The notes below the pieces were generated by a model. The model was not told the DNA's origin. It made no database searches and saw only the letters and a list, made by a program, of their open reading frames with translations. Positions 54,962-64,000 of a stretch of DNA of 64,000 nt are shown here, in pieces. Position numbers and translations under genes: made by a program. The stretch is from Metapseudomonas resinovorans DSM 21078. GTDB lineage: Bacteria; Pseudomonadota; Gammaproteobacteria; Pseudomonadales; Pseudomonadaceae. Within the stretch, counting starts at the first letter, position 1, and each line of letters starts with the position of its first letter. The DNA is taken from positions 1 to 64,000 of the forward strand of contig NZ_AUIE01000034.1 in NCBI RefSeq assembly GCF_000423545.1, in the 5' to 3' direction.

Positions 54962-56626
54962 TCAGCCGCGATGGCGCGCGCGGAAGAAGTCGATCAGACC
55001 CTGGGTAGAGCCGTCTTCGGCTTGGGCTTCGTCCTGGCCCGTGAGGCGCGAATAGACGGCCTTGCCGAGTTCCTTGCCCAGCTCCACGCCCCATTGGTCG
55101 AAGGCGTTGACGCCCCAGAGCACGCTCTGCACGTAGACCTTGTGCTCGTACATGGCGATCAGTGCACCCAGGCGGCGCGGGCTGATGCGTTCCACCACCA
55201 GGGTGTTGCTCGGGCGGTTGCCGGGCACCACCTTGTGCGGCGCCAGGCGCTGCACTTCGTCCTCCGGCAGGCCCTTGGCGCGCAGTTCGGCTTCGGCCTC
55301 GTCGCGAGACTTGCCGAGCATCAGGGCCTGGCTTTGAGACAGGCAGTTGGCGAACAGCCACTGATGGTGGTCAGCCACCGGGTTGTAGCTGGACACGGGG
55401 ACGATGAAGTCCGCCGGGATCAGTTGGGTGCCCTGGTGCAGCAACTGGTGATAGGCGTGCTGGCCGTTGCAGCCGACTCCGCCCCAGATCACCGGACCAG
55501 TGCCGGCGGTCACCGGAGTACCGTCCTGGCGCACGCTCTTGCCGTTGGATTCCATGTCCAGCTGTTGCAGGTGATCGGTGAAGTTACGCAGGTAATAGTC
55601 GTACGGCAGGATCGCGTGGCTGTGCGCGCCCCAGAAGTCGCCGTACCAGACACCGAGCAAGCCGAGGATGACCGGGATGTTGCGGTCGAAGGGCGTGCTC
55701 TGGAAGTGCTGGTCCATGCTGTAGGCGCCGGACAGCAGCTCCTTGAAGTTGGAGATGCCAATGGACATGGCAATCGGCAGGCCGATCGCGGACCAGAGCG
55801 AGTAGCGACCGCCGACCCAATCCCACATGGGGAAGATGTTCTCTTCGCGAATACCAAAGGCGATAGCCGCTTCCTTGTTACTGGATACGGCGATGAAGTG
55901 CCGGTACAGCTCTTCCTCGCTGCCGCCCTGGGCCAGGTACCAGGCGCGGGCGGCCTGGGCGTTCTTCAGGGTTTCCAGGGTGCCGAAAGACTTGCTGGAA
56001 ACAATGAAGAGGGTGGTTTCGGCGTTCAGGCGGCAGGCCAGTTCGCGGAACTCGCTGCCATCGATGTTGGCCAGGTAGTGGCAACGCACGCCCTTCTGGG
56101 CGAAGGGCAGCAGCGCTTCGGAAACCAGTTGCGGGCCGAGGAAGGAACCGCCGATACCGATGTTCACCACGTCGGTGATGGGCCTCTCGGTGTAGCCGCG
56201 CCACAGGCCGTTATGCACGTAGCCCACCAGTTCGGTCATCTGGTGCAGGACGCGGTGCACTTCGGGCATCACGTCGATGCCGTCGACCCGCACCTTGTCG
56301 CCGATAGGGCGGCGCAGGGCGGTGTGCAGCACCGGGCGGCGCTCGGAGGCATTGATCACGTCGCCGCGGAACATGGCCTTGATGGCATCGCCGAGCCGGG
56401 CTTCGTCCGCCAGCTTGACCAGCAGGTCCAGGGTGTCGGCACGGATCAGGTTCTTCGAAAAGTCCAGCAGCAGGCCACAGGCGCTGTGGCTGAATTGCTT
56501 GAAGCGCTCGGGGTCTTCGGCGAAGGCCTGGCGCAGGCTGAAGCCGGCAAGTTCCTGGCGATGCTGGTGGAGCGCAGCCCAGCTGGGCAATTGGGTGACA
56601 TCGAGCGGCGTCAGGTGGTGGTCCAT
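54962..56626 (-). CDS. pgi: Glucose-6-phosphate isomerase
   Basis: 554 residues. It interconverts glucose-6-phosphate and fructose-6-phosphate; in Pseudomonas it mainly serves gluconeogenesis and the cyclic Entner-Doudoroff path. Motifs: [53 protein letters not shown] (PGI signature 1), and [17 protein letters not shown] with the C-terminal [16 protein letters not shown]-like [18 protein letters not shown] (signature 2). ATG 56626 begins [10 protein letters not shown]; a longer upstream frame overlaps the panD terminator. Confidence 0.98.
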   Translation of the reverse strand: MDHHLTPLDVTQLPSWAALHQHRQELAGFSLRQAFAEDPERFKQFSHSACGLLLDFSKNLIRADTLDLLVKLADEARLGDAIKAMFRGDVINASERRPVLHTALRRPIGDKVRVDGIDVMPEVHRVLHQMTELVGYVHNGLWRGYTERPITDVVNIGIGGSFLGPQLVSEALLPFAQKGVRCHYLANIDGSEFRELACRLNAETTLFIVSSKSFGTLETLKNAQAARAWYLAQGGSEEELYRHFIAVSSNKEAAIAFGIREENIFPMWDWVGGRYSLWSAIGLPIAMSIGISNFKELLSGAYSMDQHFQSTPFDRNIPVILGLLGVWYGDFWGAHSHAILPYDYYLRNFTDHLQQLDMESNGKSVRQDGTPVTAGTGPVIWGGVGCNGQHAYHQLLHQGTQLIPADFIVPVSSYNPVADHHQWLFANCLSQSQALMLGKSRDEAEAELRAKGLPEDEVQRLAPHKVVPGNRPSNTLVVERISPRRLGALIAMYEHKVYVQSVLWGVNAFDQWGVELGKELGKAVYSRLTGQDEAQAEDGSTQGLIDFFRARHRG

Positions 56627-56647
56627 GGCGTACCTGTGTGCGACGTA

Positions 56648-56675
56648 TGAAAAAGCCCGGAAAGGTCCGGGCTTC
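56648..56675 (-). terminator. panCBD-operon terminator
   Basis: AAGCCCGGA / TCCGGGCTT with a 4-nt loop, then TTTTTC on the minus strand. It lies 22 nt after the panD stop. Confidence 0.85.
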
Positions 56676-56696
56676 GGGTCATGCAGCTGTCCGGTC

Positions 56697-57077
56697 TCAG
56701 GCGACCTGTACCGGAATCGCGTTGCTGGTGTGGCTGAGTTCGTTGCCCGGAGCCATGTACAGCATACGCGGTTTGAAATTGGCCAGTTCGGCCTCGCTGT
56801 AGTGGGCGTAGGCACAGATGATCACGCGATCACCTACTTTGGCCTTGTGCGCCGCGGCACCGTTCACCGAGATCATCCGGGAACCGTTTTCAGCGCGAAT
56901 GGCGTAGGTGGTGAAACGCTCACCGTTGTCGACGTTGTAGATCTGGATCTGCTCGTATTCGCGGATACCGGAGAGGTCGAGCCATTCACCATCGATGGCG
57001 CAGGAACCTTCGTAATCGAGCACGGCGTGGGTGACTTCGGCGCGGTGCAGTTTGGCCTTGAGCATGATGGCGTGCAT
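56697..57077 (-). CDS. panD: Aspartate 1-decarboxylase proenzyme
   Basis: 126 residues. Makes beta-alanine for pantothenate. Self-cleavage between Gly24 and Ser25 (YEGSCAI) generates the pyruvoyl group. The substrate-binding Lys9 and [20 protein letters not shown] segment are present. It is the last gene of panB-panC-panD, with an 80-bp gap after panC. Confidence 0.97.
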   Translation of the reverse strand: MHAIMLKAKLHRAEVTHAVLDYEGSCAIDGEWLDLSGIREYEQIQIYNVDNGERFTTYAIRAENGSRMISVNGAAAHKAKVGDRVIICAYAHYSEAELANFKPRMLYMAPGNELSHTSNAIPVQVA

Positions 57078-57157
57078 GGCATTTTCTCGTCGTGGCGCGG
57101 GCGGCGGCTGAGTTTGCCCGAACCCCGGAGGGGGTTCAAGGCTGCGGCGGGAGTTGG

Positions 57158-58018
57158 TCAGGCTTGCGCTTCGAGGGTGAAGGCAAGGTTGTCGATCAGG
57201 CGGGTGTTACCCATGTAGGCGGCACCGAGGATCACCAGTTGCTGGTCCTGGCTGCCTGCGGGGCGCAGGTTCAGAGCCTCGCGGACTTCCAGGTAATCAG
57301 GGCGGAATCCAGCCTTGGCCAGTTCGGCCTGGCCTTCCTGTTCCAGCGCGGCGAAGTCGCGGCGGCCCGCGCGAATGGCCGAGGCCAATTGCTGCAGGGT
57401 GCGGTACAGGGCAGGTGCGGCGGCGCGCTGGGCGTCGTCCAGGTAACCGTTGCGCGATGACAATGCGAGGCCATCGTCAGCGCGAACCGTGGGCTCGCCG
57501 ATGATCTGGATCGGCATATTCAAGTCTCGCGCCAGCTTGCGGATCACCGCCAGCTGCTGGAAGTCTTTCTCGCCGAATACTGCGAGGTCGGGCTGGACCA
57601 TGTTGAACAGCTTGCTGACCACAGTGGCAACGCCTTCGAAATGGCCAGGGCGGCTACCGCCACAAAGACCCTCGGATACCAATGGGACGTTGACGCGGGT
57701 CTGGCCTTCCATGCCGTCCGGGTACATTTCTTCCACGTCCGGGTGGAACAGTAACTGGCAGCCCGCGGCGACCAGTTGCTCCTGGTCGGCCACCAGGGTG
57801 CGTGGATATTTGGCCAGGTCTTCGCTGGGCCCGAACTGCAGCGGGTTTACGAAGATGCTGGCGACCACGAAATCGGCGCGTTGGCTGGCTTTTTCCACCA
57901 GGGCGATGTGCCCGGCATGGAGGTTGCCCATGGTCGGCACGAAACCGATGCGCTTGCCTTCGCTACGCGCACGGGCGACGGCGGCACGCAGTTCGCGGAC
58001 GGTTTTAACGGTGATCAT
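57158..58018 (-). CDS. panC: Pantothenate synthetase
   Basis: 286 residues. It joins pantoate and beta-alanine with ATP. Motifs: [19 protein letters not shown] (HxGH nucleotide site), [36 protein letters not shown] and the KMSKS-like LSSRNGYL. Its ATG overlaps the panB stop by 4 bp (ATGA), so translation is coupled. Confidence 0.97.
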   Translation of the reverse strand: MITVKTVRELRAAVARARSEGKRIGFVPTMGNLHAGHIALVEKASQRADFVVASIFVNPLQFGPSEDLAKYPRTLVADQEQLVAAGCQLLFHPDVEEMYPDGMEGQTRVNVPLVSEGLCGGSRPGHFEGVATVVSKLFNMVQPDLAVFGEKDFQQLAVIRKLARDLNMPIQIIGEPTVRADDGLALSSRNGYLDDAQRAAAPALYRTLQQLASAIRAGRRDFAALEQEGQAELAKAGFRPDYLEVREALNLRPAGSQDQQLVILGAAYMGNTRLIDNLAFTLEAQA

Positions 58019-58815
58019 GCGGAGAATCCGTGTTCGGCGGCAGGGAAGGTAACGTCCTTGACGGCTTGTACGTAGGCAGCCAGGGCAGCCTGGATGCTGG
58101 CCTGGCCTTCCATGAAGTTCTTCACGAACTTGGGCGCGCGGCCGGTGAGGGAGAGTCCCAGCATGTCGTGCAGGACCAGCACCTGGCCATCGGTGGCGCT
58201 GCCGGCGCCGATGCCGATCACCGGGATTTTCACCGACTGGGTGATTTCGGCGGCCAGCTCACTGGGGACGCACTCCAGCAGCAGCATGGCGGCGCCGGCC
58301 TGCTCGAGGGCCATGGCGTCGGCGCGCAGCTGGCGCGCCTGGGCTTCCTGTCGGCCCTGGACCTTATAGCCGCCGAGGATGTTCACGGCTTGCGGAGTCA
58401 GGCCCAGATGGGCGCAGACCGGGACGCCGCGCTCGGCGAGCAGACGGATGGGCTCGGCCAGCCAGGCGGCACCTTCCAGCTTGACCATGTGCGCACCGGC
58501 CTGCATCAGGGCGGCGCAATTGACGAAGGTCTGTTCGAGGTTGGCATATGCCATGAACGGCAGGTCGCTGATGATCAGCGCGCCCTGGTTGCCGCGCTTC
58601 ACGGCAGCGGTGTGGTAGACCATGTCGGTCACACTGACCGGCAGGGTGCTGTCATGGCCTTGCAGGACCATGCCAAGGGAGTCGCCCACCAGCAGCACAT
58701 CCACGCCGGACTGGCAGGCAGCCTGGGCAAAGGTGGCGTCGTAGGCTGTCAGCATGGCGATCTTCTCGCCTTTCAGCTTGAGCTCTTGCAGGGTGGTCAG
58801 GGTCACATCAGGCAT
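58015..58815 (-). CDS. panB: 3-methyl-2-oxobutanoate hydroxymethyltransferase
   Basis: 266 residues from ATG 58815 ([13 protein letters not shown]), with GAGGA upstream. First step of pantoate synthesis using methylene-tetrahydrofolate. Motifs: [20 protein letters not shown] (metal-binding Asp), [21 protein letters not shown], and [20 protein letters not shown]. It is the first gene of panBCD. Confidence 0.97.
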   Translation of the reverse strand: MPDVTLTTLQELKLKGEKIAMLTAYDATFAQAACQSGVDVLLVGDSLGMVLQGHDSTLPVSVTDMVYHTAAVKRGNQGALIISDLPFMAYANLEQTFVNCAALMQAGAHMVKLEGAAWLAEPIRLLAERGVPVCAHLGLTPQAVNILGGYKVQGRQEAQARQLRADAMALEQAGAAMLLLECVPSELAAEITQSVKIPVIGIGAGSATDGQVLVLHDMLGLSLTGRAPKFVKNFMEGQASIQAALAAYVQAVKDVTFPAAEHGFSA

Positions 58816-58917
58816 GAAAACGTCCTCATCGGCGCCGTTTTGCACCGGCACGGGGCAACGGGACGCTTATAGTCCCGATGGGGGGGCATGAAGTCAATTG
58901 CAGGTGTTACCGACCTG

Positions 58918-59424
58918 TTACGGCGTTACCGCCAAGTCGGAAAGGCGCTCGAGGCCTTCGAAGGCACAGGCGTCCAGCAGGGCCTGCAGCGGGCGCCCAT
59001 CGGGCAATTGCAGGTCGCCGGCGATCTCTGCCAGGGGATAGAGCACAAAGGCGCGGGCGTGCATGTGGTAATGCGGAACCTGCAGCCTGGGCTCATCGAT
59101 CCGGCGTTGGCCGAACAACAGGATATCCAGGTCCAGGGTCCGCGGACCCCAGCGCTCATCCTTGCGCACACGGCCCTGGGCGAGCTCGATGCGCTGCAGG
59201 GCGTCCAGCAGGTCCAGGGGCGTCAGGTCGGTATCCAGGGCGGCCACGGCGTTGACGTAGCGGGGTTGGTCCGGCGGGCCGAGAGGGTCGCTGGCGTAGA
59301 GCGAGGATACCGATGCGAGGCGGGTCCGGGGCAGTTCGCCCATCGCCGCGAGCGCTCCGCGTAGCTGGGTAACAGGCTCGGCAAGGTTACTCCCGAGACC
59401 GATGTACACGCGTTCCATGATCAA
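58918..59424 (-). CDS. folK: HPPK: 6-hydroxymethyl-dihydropterin pyrophosphokinase
   Basis: 168 residues from ATG 59424 (MIMERVYIGLGSN), or 166 from ATG 59418. Transfers pyrophosphate from ATP to the pterin, the step before FolP (also in this window). Motifs: YIGLGSNLAEPV and the HPPK signature RWGPRTLDLDILLFG with the two metal Asp residues. Its first ATG overlaps the pcnB stop by 4 bp, so it is translated with pcnB, as in many gammaproteobacteria. Confidence 0.96.
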   Translation of the reverse strand: MIMERVYIGLGSNLAEPVTQLRGALAAMGELPRTRLASVSSLYASDPLGPPDQPRYVNAVAALDTDLTPLDLLDALQRIELAQGRVRKDERWGPRTLDLDILLFGQRRIDEPRLQVPHYHMHARAFVLYPLAEIAGDLQLPDGRPLQALLDACAFEGLERLSDLAVTP

Positions 59425-60833
59425 TCGCCCGAGGTGCCGGGAGCGCCGTCGCTGCGTGGGCCGCGCCTGCGGCGACTGCCGCCACGCCTGCGGCGCTGTC
59501 CGGAGGGCTGGTCGTCCTTCGTGCTGAGCTCGCGAATCATGTTACGGCGCTGGCTGTCGCTGGCGTCCTGGTAATCGGTCCACCAGTCACCGAGGCCATC
59601 GGTTTCTTCGCCGGCACTTTCGCGCAGCAGGAGGAAGTCGTAGCCGGCGCGGAAGCGCGGGTTCTCCAGCAGCAGGTCGGCGCGTTTGCCGTTGCGGCGT
59701 GGCAGGCGTTCCTGCATGTCCCAGATTTCGCGGATCGGAATGCTGAAGCGCTTGGGAATGGCGGTGCGCTGGACCTGTTCCATGATCAGGCCGTGTGCCG
59801 CTTCCTGCATGGCCGGGATCGGCGGCATGCCGCGCTCCTGCAGTTGCGCCGCGCGGGCAGGCATGGCCGGCCAGAGCAGGGCGGCAAACAGGAAGGCGGG
59901 GGTAACCGGCTTGCCTTGGCGAATGCGTTCGTCGGTGTTGATCAGCGCCTGGCGGATCAGGCGACCGGTGTATTCCGGGTCGCGTTCCAAGGCTTCGGCG
60001 CTGGCCGGGAACAGCGGGGCGAAGAGGTCGTACTCCACCAGCAATTCGAAGGTGCGTTCGGCCTTGCCGCTGAGGAACAATTTGAGCACTTCGTCGAACA
60101 GGCGTGCCGAGGGAATCTCTCGCAGCATGGGGGCAAGGCTGCGAATGGGCGCCGCGCTGTGCTTCTCGATCTCGAAGTCGAGCTTGGCGGCAAAACGCGC
60201 GGCCCGCAGCATCCGAACCGGGTCTTCCTGGTAACGCTGCTCGGGTATGCCGATCAGGCGCACCAGGCGGTTGCGAATGTCGTGCACGCCATGGGCGTAG
60301 TCGAGGATGCGCTCGGAGGTCGGGTCGTAGTACAGCGCGTTGATGGTGAAGTCACGGCGCTGGGCGTCATCTTCCAGGCTGCCATAGACGTTGTCGCGCA
60401 GGATTCGGCCGCTTTCGTTGCGGGCGGCCTGGTTGCTGTCTTCTTCTTCCTCGCCTTGCGGATGATTGGCGCGGAAGGTGGCGACTTCGATGATCTCCCG
60501 ACCGAACTGCACGTGGGCCAGCTTGAAGCGGCGGCCGATCACCCGGGCGTTACGGAATTCGGCGCGGACTTGTTCCGGGGTGGCATTGGTGGCCACATCG
60601 AAGTCCTTTGGACGCAGGTTCAGCAGCAGGTCGCGTACGCAGCCACCGACCAGATAGGCCTGGTAGCCGGCTTTCTGCAGGCGCTCGACGACTATGACGG
60701 CATTGCGGCTGATGTCTGCACGGCGCAGCGAATGCTGATTATTGCCCAGTACTTCGGGTGTGCTGCGCGGATGTTGGGCACGGCGAAGGGGAGAGCGGAA
60801 AGACTGGAACAGCTTCTTCAGCATGGGATGCAC
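59421..60833 (-). CDS. pcnB: Poly(A) polymerase I
   Basis: 470 residues from ATG 60833; a second ATG three codons on (60824) is possible. It adds poly(A) tails that speed RNA decay. The nucleotidyltransferase core has AYLVGGCVRDLLLNLRPKDFDV, then the RRDFTINALYY and YQEDPVRMLRAARFAAKLDF segments common to CCA/poly(A) polymerases. The C-terminus ends in a basic run rich in RRRRGG and RRRRGP, typical of PcnB and not of CCA-adding enzymes. It lies directly downstream of crcZ on the same strand. Confidence 0.96.
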   Translation of the reverse strand: MHPMLKKLFQSFRSPLRRAQHPRSTPEVLGNNQHSLRRADISRNAVIVVERLQKAGYQAYLVGGCVRDLLLNLRPKDFDVATNATPEQVRAEFRNARVIGRRFKLAHVQFGREIIEVATFRANHPQGEEEEDSNQAARNESGRILRDNVYGSLEDDAQRRDFTINALYYDPTSERILDYAHGVHDIRNRLVRLIGIPEQRYQEDPVRMLRAARFAAKLDFEIEKHSAAPIRSLAPMLREIPSARLFDEVLKLFLSGKAERTFELLVEYDLFAPLFPASAEALERDPEYTGRLIRQALINTDERIRQGKPVTPAFLFAALLWPAMPARAAQLQERGMPPIPAMQEAAHGLIMEQVQRTAIPKRFSIPIREIWDMQERLPRRNGKRADLLLENPRFRAGYDFLLLRESAGEETDGLGDWWTDYQDASDSQRRNMIRELSTKDDQPSGQRRRRGGSRRRRGPRSDGAPGTSGD

Positions 60834-60939
60834 TGTTTTGCGGAATGGACGGCCAGAAAAGGATATGGGCGCACGATGGCCGCGAATTCTAGCACTGGGA
60901 GGGGGGATGTAGAAGAAAAGGTCTGAAAGGAGTCAAAGC

Positions 60940-61309
60940 TACTGGGGGAGCCGAAGCTCCCCCCCAAATTGGTGCGTGCTTTGTTTTTATTGTATCGGGC
61001 TTGGTGTTTTTGTTGTTCGACCCGCTCCAGCAGGCTTTCTGCCTCTGGAAATGCCCTCCAAACGAGGGTTAATAGCAAACGGATTGCTTTGGACGCTGAT
61101 GGTGCCGTGATCATTCCATGACCCAACCAGTACGGGTGCTGTCTGATGACAGTTTTATTGTTCTCGGTCTGGCTGTGGGGCAAGCCCCAAAGGCAACTCC
61201 TCTCCAAAAGAATCAGTTAGCTGCGCCTCCGTTGTTTTGTTTTTGTTGTGCTGGAGTCGATACGTCTTGTTTTTATTGTGGGGTTCAGCATTTGTTATTG
61301 TTGTTGTGC
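60940..61309 (-). ncRNA. crcZ: CrcZ small RNA (Hfq/Crc sponge)
   Basis: Lies between cbrB and pcnB, the conserved location of crcZ. The predicted transcript starts GCACAACAACAATAACAA, essentially the start of P. aeruginosa crcZ as I know it, 12 nt after the sigma-54 -12 element. About six A-rich AAN-repeat motifs follow (around 61307-61294, 61280-61268, 61245-61232, 61160-61150, 61018-61004, 60996-60980). CrcZ is known to titrate Hfq/Crc and relieve catabolite repression when CbrAB is active. The 3' end is set at a GGGGGAGC / GCTCCCCC hairpin, giving about 370 nt. It has no conserved coding sequence. Confidence 0.9.
60943..60966 (-). terminator. crcZ 3' hairpin
   Basis: GGGGGAGC-TTC-GGCTCCCCC on the minus strand. 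The U-tract is weak (AGTAGCTTTGAC), so transcripts may extend somewhat further toward pcnB. Confidence 0.65.
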
Positions 61310-61319
61310 CGCAGATAAA

Positions 61320-61335
61320 GCAGATGCCGTGCCAA
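61320..61335 (-). promoter_or_regulatory. Sigma-54 promoter of crcZ
   Basis: On the minus strand TTGGCACG-GCAT-CTGC: the GG of the -24 (61333-61332) and GC of the -12 (61321-61320) are 12 bp apart as required. The predicted transcript start, 61308-61309, coincides with the first base of the CrcZ-like sequence. Confidence 0.88.
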
Positions 61336-61392
61336 CTTTTACGATTCCTTGTAAATCAAGGGTTTGCGATGGTGGTGGGCTGAATGAAGGGT

Positions 61393-61432
61393 AAAAAAAA
61401 GCCGGGTTTTCGTTACCTTTAAACCCGGCTTT
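61393..61432 (-). terminator. cbrB terminator
   Basis: AAAGCCGGGTTT / AAACCCGGCTTT with an 11-nt loop followed by a run of eight T on the minus strand, 74 nt after the cbrB stop. It isolates crcZ from cbrAB read-through. Confidence 0.92.
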
Positions 61433-61458
61433 GTTACGTGATGTTAGGCGGGGTAACA
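61432..61458. promoter_or_regulatory. Candidate CbrB enhancer site upstream of crcZ
   Basis: TGTTAC-N15-GTAACA dyad, with an inner TGTTA-N7-TAACA overlap, centred about 136 bp upstream of the predicted crcZ start. The distance and dyad fit binding of an NtrC-type activator; CbrB is known to activate crcZ from an upstream site. Confidence 0.65.
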
Positions 61459-61505
61459 GCTTGGGGAACTGAATGTGTTCCCGGCTTGTCGCCCTCGCCG
61501 GGCGC

Positions 61506-62933
61506 TCAAGGCCCGGCAGCGGCGCCCGATTTACGGCGGGGAATGCCCAGGCGCTGACGGCGCTCCCACAGGCATTTGCGGCTGATACCCAGCTTGCGGG
61601 CCAGCTCGGTCTCGGTCATGTGGTCCTGGTGCTCCAGTACGAAGTGCTGGAAGTAGTCTTCCAGGGACAGGTCCTCGGTGGGCTCATGAGCTGTGTTGTT
61701 GGTCGGGCTCGGGGCGATGGCATCGTTGAAGTCATCGTCGTCCAGGTCGTCCAGCTCGATGTCGATGCCCAGCAGGTCCGCCGAGATATCCGGGCTCTCG
61801 CAGAGGATCACCGCGCGCTCGATGGCGTTCTCCAGTTCACGCACGTTACCTGGCCAGTTGTAGTGGCGGATTGCCTGTTCGGCGTCAGCAGCGAAGCGCA
61901 GGCTGTCGCGTCCCATTTGTGCACACTGGCGCGCCAGGAAGGAGCGGGCAATTTCCAGCACGTCGCTACCGCGCTCGCGCAGTGCGGGAAGCTTCAGGGA
62001 GATGACGTGAAGGCGGTAATAGAGGTCTTCGCGGAACTGGCCGGTCTTGGCCAGGGTCTTGAGGTCGCGGTGGGTCGCTGCGATCAGGCGCACATCGACC
62101 TTCTGCGACTGCACGGAACCCACACGGCGAATCTCGCCTTCCTGCAGGACGCGCAGCAGGCGCGCCTGAGCTTCCAGGGGCAGTTCGCCAATCTCGTCGA
62201 GGAACAGGGTGCCGCCATCAGCCGCTTCCACCAGGCCGGCGCGGCCAGCGGTAGCGCCGGTGAAGGCGCCTTTCTCGTGGCCGAAAAGTTCGGACTCGAT
62301 CAGGGTTTCCGGGATCGCCGCGCAGTTCACCGAAATCAGCGGCGCCTTGGCGCGGCGGGAGAGATTGTGCAGGGCTCGCGCCACCAATTCCTTGCCAGTG
62401 CCGGACTCACCCTGGATCAGTACGGTGGAGTCGGTCGGGGAGACTTTGCGGATCTTGCTGTAGAGTTCGAGCATCGGCGGGCAGGAGCCGATGATGCCGA
62501 TATCGCCGTCGGCGTTGGCGGCTGCTGCCTTGTCACCGCCACGACCGGCACTGGGGCGATCGTTCGGCGCCGACTTGGCGTCCTGGCGCTCCTTGAGAAT
62601 GCGCGAAACCGCCTGGAGCATTTCGTCATGGTCGAAGGGTTTGGCGATGTAGTCCACCGCGCCCATCTTCATCGAGTCCACCGCCGAGCGCAGGCTGGCG
62701 TAGCTGGTCATGATCAGCACCGGGGTGCCCTGGGCCAGCTTGATCAGTTCGGTACCGGGAGCGCCGGGCAGGCGAAGGTCGCTGATGATCAGGTCGAAAC
62801 CGGGAATGCTGTAACGCTCCTGGGCTTCCTGTACGGAGCCCGCTTCGCTGACCTGGTACTGGTTGCGCTCCAGTAGGCGGCGCAAGGCCGAGCGAATGAT
62901 GGTTTCGTCTTCGACGATCAGAATGTGTGGCAT
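61506..62933 (-). CDS. cbrB: NtrC-family response regulator CbrB
   Basis: 475 residues. Receiver domain (1-about 115) with phosphoacceptor Asp52 in [10 protein letters not shown] and Lys97 in IAKPFD. The sigma-54 interaction AAA domain (about 155-385) has Walker A GESGTGKE, the GAFTGA loop in [14 protein letters not shown], Walker [13 protein letters not shown] and the R-finger region. The Fis-type helix-turn-helix is at the end ([20 protein letters not shown]). With CbrA it senses carbon/nitrogen balance and activates crcZ and histidine/arginine/proline use genes. It starts 23 bp after the cbrA stop. Confidence 0.96.
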   Translation of the reverse strand: MPHILIVEDETIIRSALRRLLERNQYQVSEAGSVQEAQERYSIPGFDLIISDLRLPGAPGTELIKLAQGTPVLIMTSYASLRSAVDSMKMGAVDYIAKPFDHDEMLQAVSRILKERQDAKSAPNDRPSAGRGGDKAAAANADGDIGIIGSCPPMLELYSKIRKVSPTDSTVLIQGESGTGKELVARALHNLSRRAKAPLISVNCAAIPETLIESELFGHEKGAFTGATAGRAGLVEAADGGTLFLDEIGELPLEAQARLLRVLQEGEIRRVGSVQSQKVDVRLIAATHRDLKTLAKTGQFREDLYYRLHVISLKLPALRERGSDVLEIARSFLARQCAQMGRDSLRFAADAEQAIRHYNWPGNVRELENAIERAVILCESPDISADLLGIDIELDDLDDDDFNDAIAPSPTNNTAHEPTEDLSLEDYFQHFVLEHQDHMTETELARKLGISRKCLWERRQRLGIPRRKSGAAAGP

Positions 62934-62955
62934 TAATTCGGCTCTCTAGACGGTC

Positions 62956-64000
62956 TCAGCTCACGGCGGATGTTGCTTCGACAAAACGAGGCAGCGTCAC
63001 CCTGATTCGGGTGCCGCGCTGGTGCTCGGAGTCGGCCGGGCTTTCGATGGTTATCTGTCCATAATGCTCTTCCACGATCGAATAGACCAGTGCAAGGCCA
63101 AGGCCGGTCCCTTTCCCTGGGTCCTTGGTGGTGAAGAAGGGTTCGAACAGGCGATCGATGATCGCCTTCGGAATGCCGCTGCCTTCGTCTTCGACGACGA
63201 GGTCGACGGTGTGCTCCGAAGCTTCGCTGCGCACGCGGATGGCGCTGCCCACGGGGGAGGCATCGCGGGCGTTGGACAACAGGTTGATCAGCACCTGGGC
63301 GAGGCGCTGGGGGTCGCCTTCGACAATGTGCTGCGGATCGCAGAGGTTGAAGAAGTTCACCTCGATGCTGCGCTTGTTCAGTGAGAGCAGGCCGATGGCG
63401 TCCTGCGTGACCTCGGCCAGGCACACCGGTTCGCTGGCCTGCTGACGGCCGCCAGCGTGGGCGAAGCTCATCAGTGACTGGACGATGCGAGTGACGCGCT
63501 TGGTCTGTTCGAGAATCTGGCTGCTGAGTTCCTTGATCTCGCTATCGCCCTCGCGCTCTTCGCGCAGGTTCTGCGCCAGGCAGGCAATGCCGGTGATGGG
63601 GTTGCCGATTTCGTGGGCGACGCCGGCGGCCAGGCGGCCGATGGACGCCAGGCGTTCGGAGTGGACCAGCTTGTCTTCCAGTAGTTGGGTGTCGGTCACA
63701 TCCTCCACCAGCAATACCAGGCCGCTGCTGCCCGGGGCCAGGGGCTCTTCGATCGCCGCCTTGTGCAGGTTGAGTGCACGGGCCTGGCCGTCCAGGGTCA
63801 GGCGCTGCTTGTGCAAGTGTTCGTCAGGGAGGTTGATGAAGCCTTCCAGCAGGCCCTTCCAGGGATCGGAGATGGTCGACAGGCGCGAGCCGACGACACG
63901 CTGGGCCGGAATCTCGGTCAGCTCCTCCATGGCGCGGTTCCACATGAGGATTTCCTGGTCCTTGGCCAGGGAGCAGACCCCCATGGGCAGCTCCTGCAAG
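62956..64000 (-). CDS. cbrA: Sensor histidine kinase CbrA, C-terminal part (cut by window edge)
   Basis: The last 347 or so codons; the gene continues beyond position 64000. CbrA is a large membrane kinase whose N-terminal half is a solute-transporter-like domain, which is not in the window. Visible here: a PAS-like domain (about first 110 residues), HisKA with GRLAAGVAHEIGNPITGIAC (phosphorylated His), and HATPase with N box VLINLLSNARDA, G1 VEDEGSGIPK and G2 GKGTGLGLALV. The identity rests on the cbrB and crcZ neighbours as well as the sequence. Confidence 0.95.
   Translation of the reverse strand, partial: LQELPMGVCSLAKDQEILMWNRAMEELTEIPAQRVVGSRLSTISDPWKGLLEGFINLPDEHLHKQRLTLDGQARALNLHKAAIEEPLAPGSSGLVLLVEDVTDTQLLEDKLVHSERLASIGRLAAGVAHEIGNPITGIACLAQNLREEREGDSEIKELSSQILEQTKRVTRIVQSLMSFAHAGGRQQASEPVCLAEVTQDAIGLLSLNKRSIEVNFFNLCDPQHIVEGDPQRLAQVLINLLSNARDASPVGSAIRVRSEASEHTVDLVVEDEGSGIPKAIIDRLFEPFFTTKDPGKGTGLGLALVYSIVEEHYGQITIESPADSEHQRGTRIRVTLPRFVEATSAVS

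Noticed and set aside
54971-56650. 559-codon open frame antisense to pgi
   Set aside because: Shadow; pgi signatures on the minus strand are complete.
61118-61318. Small open frames across the crcZ region on both strands
   Set aside because: The A-rich repeat structure, promoter and synteny identify a noncoding RNA; the frames are rich in Cys, Leu and Phe from the repeats.

Overview
The window is a stretch of Pseudomonas chromosome. The gene order closely follows the P. aeruginosa block that runs from the lactate (lldPDE) operon through smpB-fur-recN-grpE-dnaK-dnaJ-dapB-carAB-greA-ftsH-folP-glmM-tpiA-secG-tRNA-rimP-nusA-infB-rbfA-truB-rpsO-pnp to acs-pgi-panDCB-folK-pcnB-crcZ-cbrBA. Protein sequences, high GC codon use and the tmRNA tag fit a member of the P. 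aeruginosa lineage. The species cannot be named from this window, and the junction of an rRNA operon end with ssrA suggests it is not P. aeruginosa itself (inference).

Layout. 1-1.9 kb: the 3' end of a 5S rRNA with its terminator, then debris (a broken type I restriction hsdR piece and the tail of an IS256-family transposase), then ssrA (tmRNA) on the minus strand. 1.9-5.2 kb: an orphan hybrid sensor kinase and a small exported protein. 5.3-12.2 kb: the lactate operon lldP-lldD-lldE (minus) with divergent regulator lldR and two LldR-type operators. 12.2-21.3 kb: smpB, ratA/ratB, bamE, fur, recN (LexA box), and the heat-shock genes grpE, dnaK, dnaJ with clear sigma-32 promoters on grpE and dnaK, then dapB. 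21.4-28.6 kb: carA, a LysE-type exporter gene, carB, greA, a small membrane protein gene, yhbY and a decayed rlmE (ftsJ). 28.6-34.3 kb: ftsH, folP, glmM, tpiA, secG, tRNA-Leu(GAG), initiator tRNA-Met. 34.3-43 kb: the translation and RNA operon rimP-nusA-infB-rbfA-truB-rpsO-pnp. 43-52.6 kb: less characterised envelope genes (zinc-finger/membrane/TPR protein, BON-domain protein with a sigma-54 promoter, rhomboid protease, three tandem DUF2845 paralogues, a DUF748 AsmA-like protein, an RlmI-like methyltransferase, a DUF2236 protein). 52.6-64 kb: acs, pgi, panD-panC-panB, folK-pcnB, the Crc/Hfq sponge RNA crcZ, and cbrB-cbrA (cbrA cut by the window edge).

How it works together. Most of the window is housekeeping. 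Two regulatory stories stand out. First, the CbrAB-CrcZ carbon-catabolite circuit is complete here except for the cbrA N-terminus: CbrB, a dyad site, a sigma-54 promoter, and an sRNA with repeated A-rich Hfq/Crc motifs. A likely target lies in the same window, because the acs Shine-Dalgarno is embedded in the same kind of A-rich motif. Second, the lldPDE/lldR control region carries two copies of the FadR-type operator.

The most unexpected observation is that rlmE, normally intact between yhbY and ftsH, is a pseudogene here with an in-frame stop, an internal deletion and at least two frameshifts, while every neighbouring housekeeping gene is intact. No CRISPR array, prophage or intact mobile element was found.
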